The notes under the pieces are model-generated. The model made no database searches, was not told the origin of the DNA, and was given only the letters and a program-made list of their open reading frames with translations. Shown here in pieces: positions 11,967-13,892 of a stretch of DNA of 13,892 bases. A program made the position numbers and the translations under genes. The first letter of the stretch is position 1; each line of letters starts with the position of its first letter. Origin of the DNA: Acetobacteraceae bacterium (GTDB lineage Bacteria > Pseudomonadota > Alphaproteobacteria > Acetobacterales > Acetobacteraceae); contig DAHUXX010000015.1 of assembly GCA_027306955.1 (NCBI GenBank), positions 1-13,892 of the forward strand. Reading direction: 5' to 3'.

Positions 11967-12826
11967 TCGCCCTCTCCGCCGGCTCGCTCACGCTTGAGCT
12001 GTGCCCGCAGACCGGCGGCTCGATCGCCGAGTTCCGACTCGGCGGCAAGCCGATCCTGCGTCCCACCACCGCGCAGGCGCTCGCCAGCCAGGGAGCGCGC
12101 GGCGCCGCCTCCTACCCGCTGGTCCCCTACTCCAACCGACTGCGCGACAACCGTTTCCGCTTCATGGGCCGCAGCTACGACCTGCCGCCAAGCCTCAACG
12201 ACCAGGCGATCCATGGCGTGGGCTGGCGCCGCCCGTGGCAGGTCGCCGCCGCCTCCGCCACGCGCGCGAGCCTCGTCTACGACCATGCGCCGGACGCCGA
12301 ATGGCCCTTCGCCTTCCGCGCCGAGCAGCACTTCGCGCTCGACGCCGATGGCCTCACCTGCCGTCTGGCCGCCATCAACCTCGCCCCGCACGAGGCACCG
12401 ATGGGCATGGGCCCGCACCCGTTCTTCGCCCGCCCGCCAGGCACACGCCTGCGCTTCACCGCCGCCCGTGTCTGGCACCACGACGCGAAGAAAATCCCCA
12501 CCCACGTCACCCCGGTCCCGCCCGAATGGGATTTCTCGGCAGGCCGCGACGTCACCAGCGCCGTCCTCGACCACTGCTTCACCGACTGGGGCGGCAGCGC
12601 CGAAATCCTCCTCCCCTACGCGCGCGTCGAGCTCACCGCCGACGCGTTGTTCCGCCATCTTATCGTCTTCACGCCGGAGGGCCGCGACTTCTTCGCGGTC
12701 GAGCCGGTGACCAACCTCACCGACGGGCTCAACCGCATGCATACCGAACCGATGAGCAACATCCTCCTCCTGCAACCGGACGAACGCGTCGAGGCCGGCT
12801 TCCGCCTCGCGGTGAGCCCGGCATGA
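11963..12826 (+). CDS. Aldose 1-epimerase family protein (mutarotase)
   Basis: A 287-residue cytosolic enzyme that interconverts alpha and beta anomers of an aldose. Family marks are YSNRLRDNRF (56-65), the catalytic-site His H84 in IHGVGW, H152 in GMGPHPFF and the general-base Glu E247 in FAVEPVTN, in normal order and spacing. The ATG at 11963 overlaps the TGA of the restored ABC frame (ATGA). The longer upstream reading in the same frame is an artefact of the ABC frameshift. Its own TGA overlaps the ATG of the following dehydrogenase. With a sugar dehydrogenase and a sulfoquinovosidase-like gene downstream, its likely job is to supply the anomer used by the dehydrogenase, as proposed for sulfoquinovose mutarotases. 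Glucose, galactose or xylose as substrate cannot be excluded. Confidence 0.9.
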   Translation: MIALSAGSLTLELCPQTGGSIAEFRLGGKPILRPTTAQALASQGARGAASYPLVPYSNRLRDNRFRFMGRSYDLPPSLNDQAIHGVGWRRPWQVAAASATRASLVYDHAPDAEWPFAFRAEQHFALDADGLTCRLAAINLAPHEAPMGMGPHPFFARPPGTRLRFTAARVWHHDAKKIPTHVTPVPPEWDFSAGRDVTSAVLDHCFTDWGGSAEILLPYARVELTADALFRHLIVFTPEGRDFFAVEPVTNLTDGLNRMHTEPMSNILLLQPDERVEAGFRLAVSPA

Positions 12827-13554
12827 GCGCGATCTACCCCTCCCTCGCCGGGAAGCGGGTGCTCATCACGGGCGGCGCGTCCGGCATCGGCGCCGACCTC
12901 GTGCGCGCCTTCGTGGGCCAGAAGTCGCGCGTCACCTTCCTCGACATCGACGACGCCGAGGCGGCGAAGGCCCCCGCGGAGGCGATCTACCGCCACGTCG
13001 ACCTTACCGACATCGCGGCCCTGCGCACCGCCATCGACGAGCTCGGCCCGTTCGGCGTGCTGGTCAACAACGCCGCCCGCGACGACCGCCACGACATGGC
13101 GAGCGTCGAGCCGGACTACTGGCACAAGGCGCTCGCGGTAAACCTGGACCATCAGTTCTTCGCCACCCAGCGTGTCGCCCCCGCGATGGCCGCGAACGGC
13201 GGCGGCGTCGTCATCTTCACCAGCTCCGTCTCCTGGAAGCGCGCGCGACCCGGAATGGTCGCCTACACCACGTCCAAGGCCGCGATCGCCGGCCTCACCC
13301 GCACCATGGCGCGCGAGCTCGGCCCACAGGGCATCCGCGTCAACTGCATCGTTCCGGGCCCGATCCGCACCGAGCGCCAGGCGAAACTCTGGCGTTCGCC
13401 GGAGGCGGATGCGGAATTCCTCCGCCTGCAGGCGCTGAAATTCCACCTCGACGGCACCCATGTCGCGCGCGCGGCACTGTTCCTCGCCTCGGACGAATCC
13501 TCGGGCATGACCGGCACCGAAATCATCGTCGACGCCGGGGTCACGCTCAATTGA
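12823..13554 (+). CDS. Short-chain sugar dehydrogenase, XylB-like (candidate sulfoquinovose 1-dehydrogenase)
   Basis: A 243-residue classical SDR. The cofactor motif TGGASGIG (16-23) and D41 at the end of strand 2 point to NAD. NNAA (82-85), N108 and the catalytic S135-Y148-K152 set (SSVS...AYTTSK) are intact, followed by VPGPIRTER (177-185) and a C-terminal VDAGVTLN. From the N-terminal SAIYPSLAGKRVLITGG and the NNAARDDRH segment it most resembles Caulobacter D-xylose 1-dehydrogenase XylB. The sulfoquinovose dehydrogenase of the sulfo-Entner-Doudoroff route is also an SDR sugar dehydrogenase. It should oxidise an aldose at C1 to the lactone. The start overlaps the epimerase stop (ATGA), and its stop overlaps the TTG start of the GH31 gene (TTGA). 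Substrate is inferred from context only. Confidence 0.88.
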   Translation: MSAIYPSLAGKRVLITGGASGIGADLVRAFVGQKSRVTFLDIDDAEAAKAPAEAIYRHVDLTDIAALRTAIDELGPFGVLVNNAARDDRHDMASVEPDYWHKALAVNLDHQFFATQRVAPAMAANGGGVVIFTSSVSWKRARPGMVAYTTSKAAIAGLTRTMARELGPQGIRVNCIVPGPIRTERQAKLWRSPEADAEFLRLQALKFHLDGTHVARAALFLASDESSGMTGTEIIVDAGVTLN

Positions 13555-13892
13555 CCTCCGCGCTCGCCCTCGCGCTGCGCGGGCGGACGGTGCTGCTGCA
13601 CAGCGCGGATCGCCCCGCCTTCGCCGTCGGCCACGGCACGCCCCGGATCGACATGAACCGCGGCAATTTCCGCATCGCGGACCACCTCACCGCCCGCACG
13701 CCGCTGCCCCACCTCACCGTCGCCGGCGAAGAGCTTCGTTTCGCCGCCGCACCGGGCGCCCCACCCGCGCTGGTCTGGCGCCTCGAACAAGGCCACGATT
13801 CCATCCGCCTCGCGCTGCGCCACGCGGCGCCTGGCATCAACCGCGTCTGGCTCACCCTCCCCGCCGATCCCGCGGAGCGCATCCGCGGCGGC
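13551..13892 (+). CDS. yihQ: N-terminus of a GH31 glycosidase resembling sulfoquinovosidase YihQ (partial)
   Basis: The first 114 codons of a gene that runs off the window. The peptide shows an N-terminal beta-rich domain with LLHSADRPAFAVGHGTPRID (15-34) and then MNRGNFRIADHL (35-46). Near the end are NRVWLTLPADP (97-107) and RIRGG. From memory, E. coli YihQ has closely matching IDMFRGNFSIKDKL and NRIWLRLAAQPEDHIYGCGEQ segments at the same places, which general alpha-glucosidases of GH31 lack. YihQ-type enzymes release sulfoquinovose from sulfoquinovosyl glycerol. The residues that bind the sulfonate and the catalytic Asp pair lie beyond the window, so specificity is unproven. The start is TTG at 13551, overlapping the previous stop; a later GTG at 13590 would cut into the conserved region. 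Confidence 0.75.
   Translation, partial: MTSALALALRGRTVLLHSADRPAFAVGHGTPRIDMNRGNFRIADHLTARTPLPHLTVAGEELRFAAAPGAPPALVWRLEQGHDSIRLALRHAAPGINRVWLTLPADPAERIRGG

Overview
The window is about 70% GC or more, with strongly G/C-biased third codon positions. It carries a PleD-type diguanylate cyclase, an Rhodobacter-type PmtA phospholipid methyltransferase and a DUF1499 lipoprotein. Together these suggest an alphaproteobacterium, most likely in Rhodospirillales/Acetobacteraceae; the placement is an inference from gene content and composition. No tRNA, rRNA, CRISPR array, IS element or phage gene was seen.

Layout. (1) 1-2817: the end of an unidentified gene with a terminator-like hairpin, then rpmG (ribosomal protein L33), then pleD on the minus strand. 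A 356-bp gene-free regulatory stretch with several palindromes follows, and then a divergent pmtA-like methyltransferase. Two strong hairpins close this block. (2) 2888-7011: a class V serine/alanine-glyoxylate aminotransferase (minus) diverges from a 941-residue FAD/Fe-S D-2-hydroxyacid dehydrogenase (plus). This is a plausible glyoxylate/2-hydroxyacid module: one enzyme can make a 2-oxoacid and the other transaminates it. (3) 7008-8799 (minus): an unrecognised 287-residue protein followed by a 3-hydroxyacyl-CoA/carnitine/gulonate dehydrogenase-like enzyme. Its stop codon overlaps the stop of the convergent flavoenzyme. (4) 8873-9586: a degenerate EAL-domain protein. (5) 9722-13892 (plus): a tightly packed operon of DUF1499 lipoprotein, SbmA/BacA/YddA-like ABC transporter (broken by a frameshift), aldose 1-epimerase, XylB-like short-chain sugar dehydrogenase, and the start of a GH31 enzyme resembling sulfoquinovosidase YihQ.

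The most interesting part is the last operon. A sulfoquinovosidase-like GH31, a mutarotase and an NAD-type sugar dehydrogenase joined by 4-nt overlaps match the opening steps of the sulfo-Entner-Doudoroff route for sulfoquinovose. The window ends before the diagnostic sulfonate-binding residues and before any lactonase, dehydratase or aldolase genes. The ABC gene of the same operon carries an apparent 1-nt insertion near 11509-11520, which makes an artificial in-frame fusion with the epimerase if read naively.
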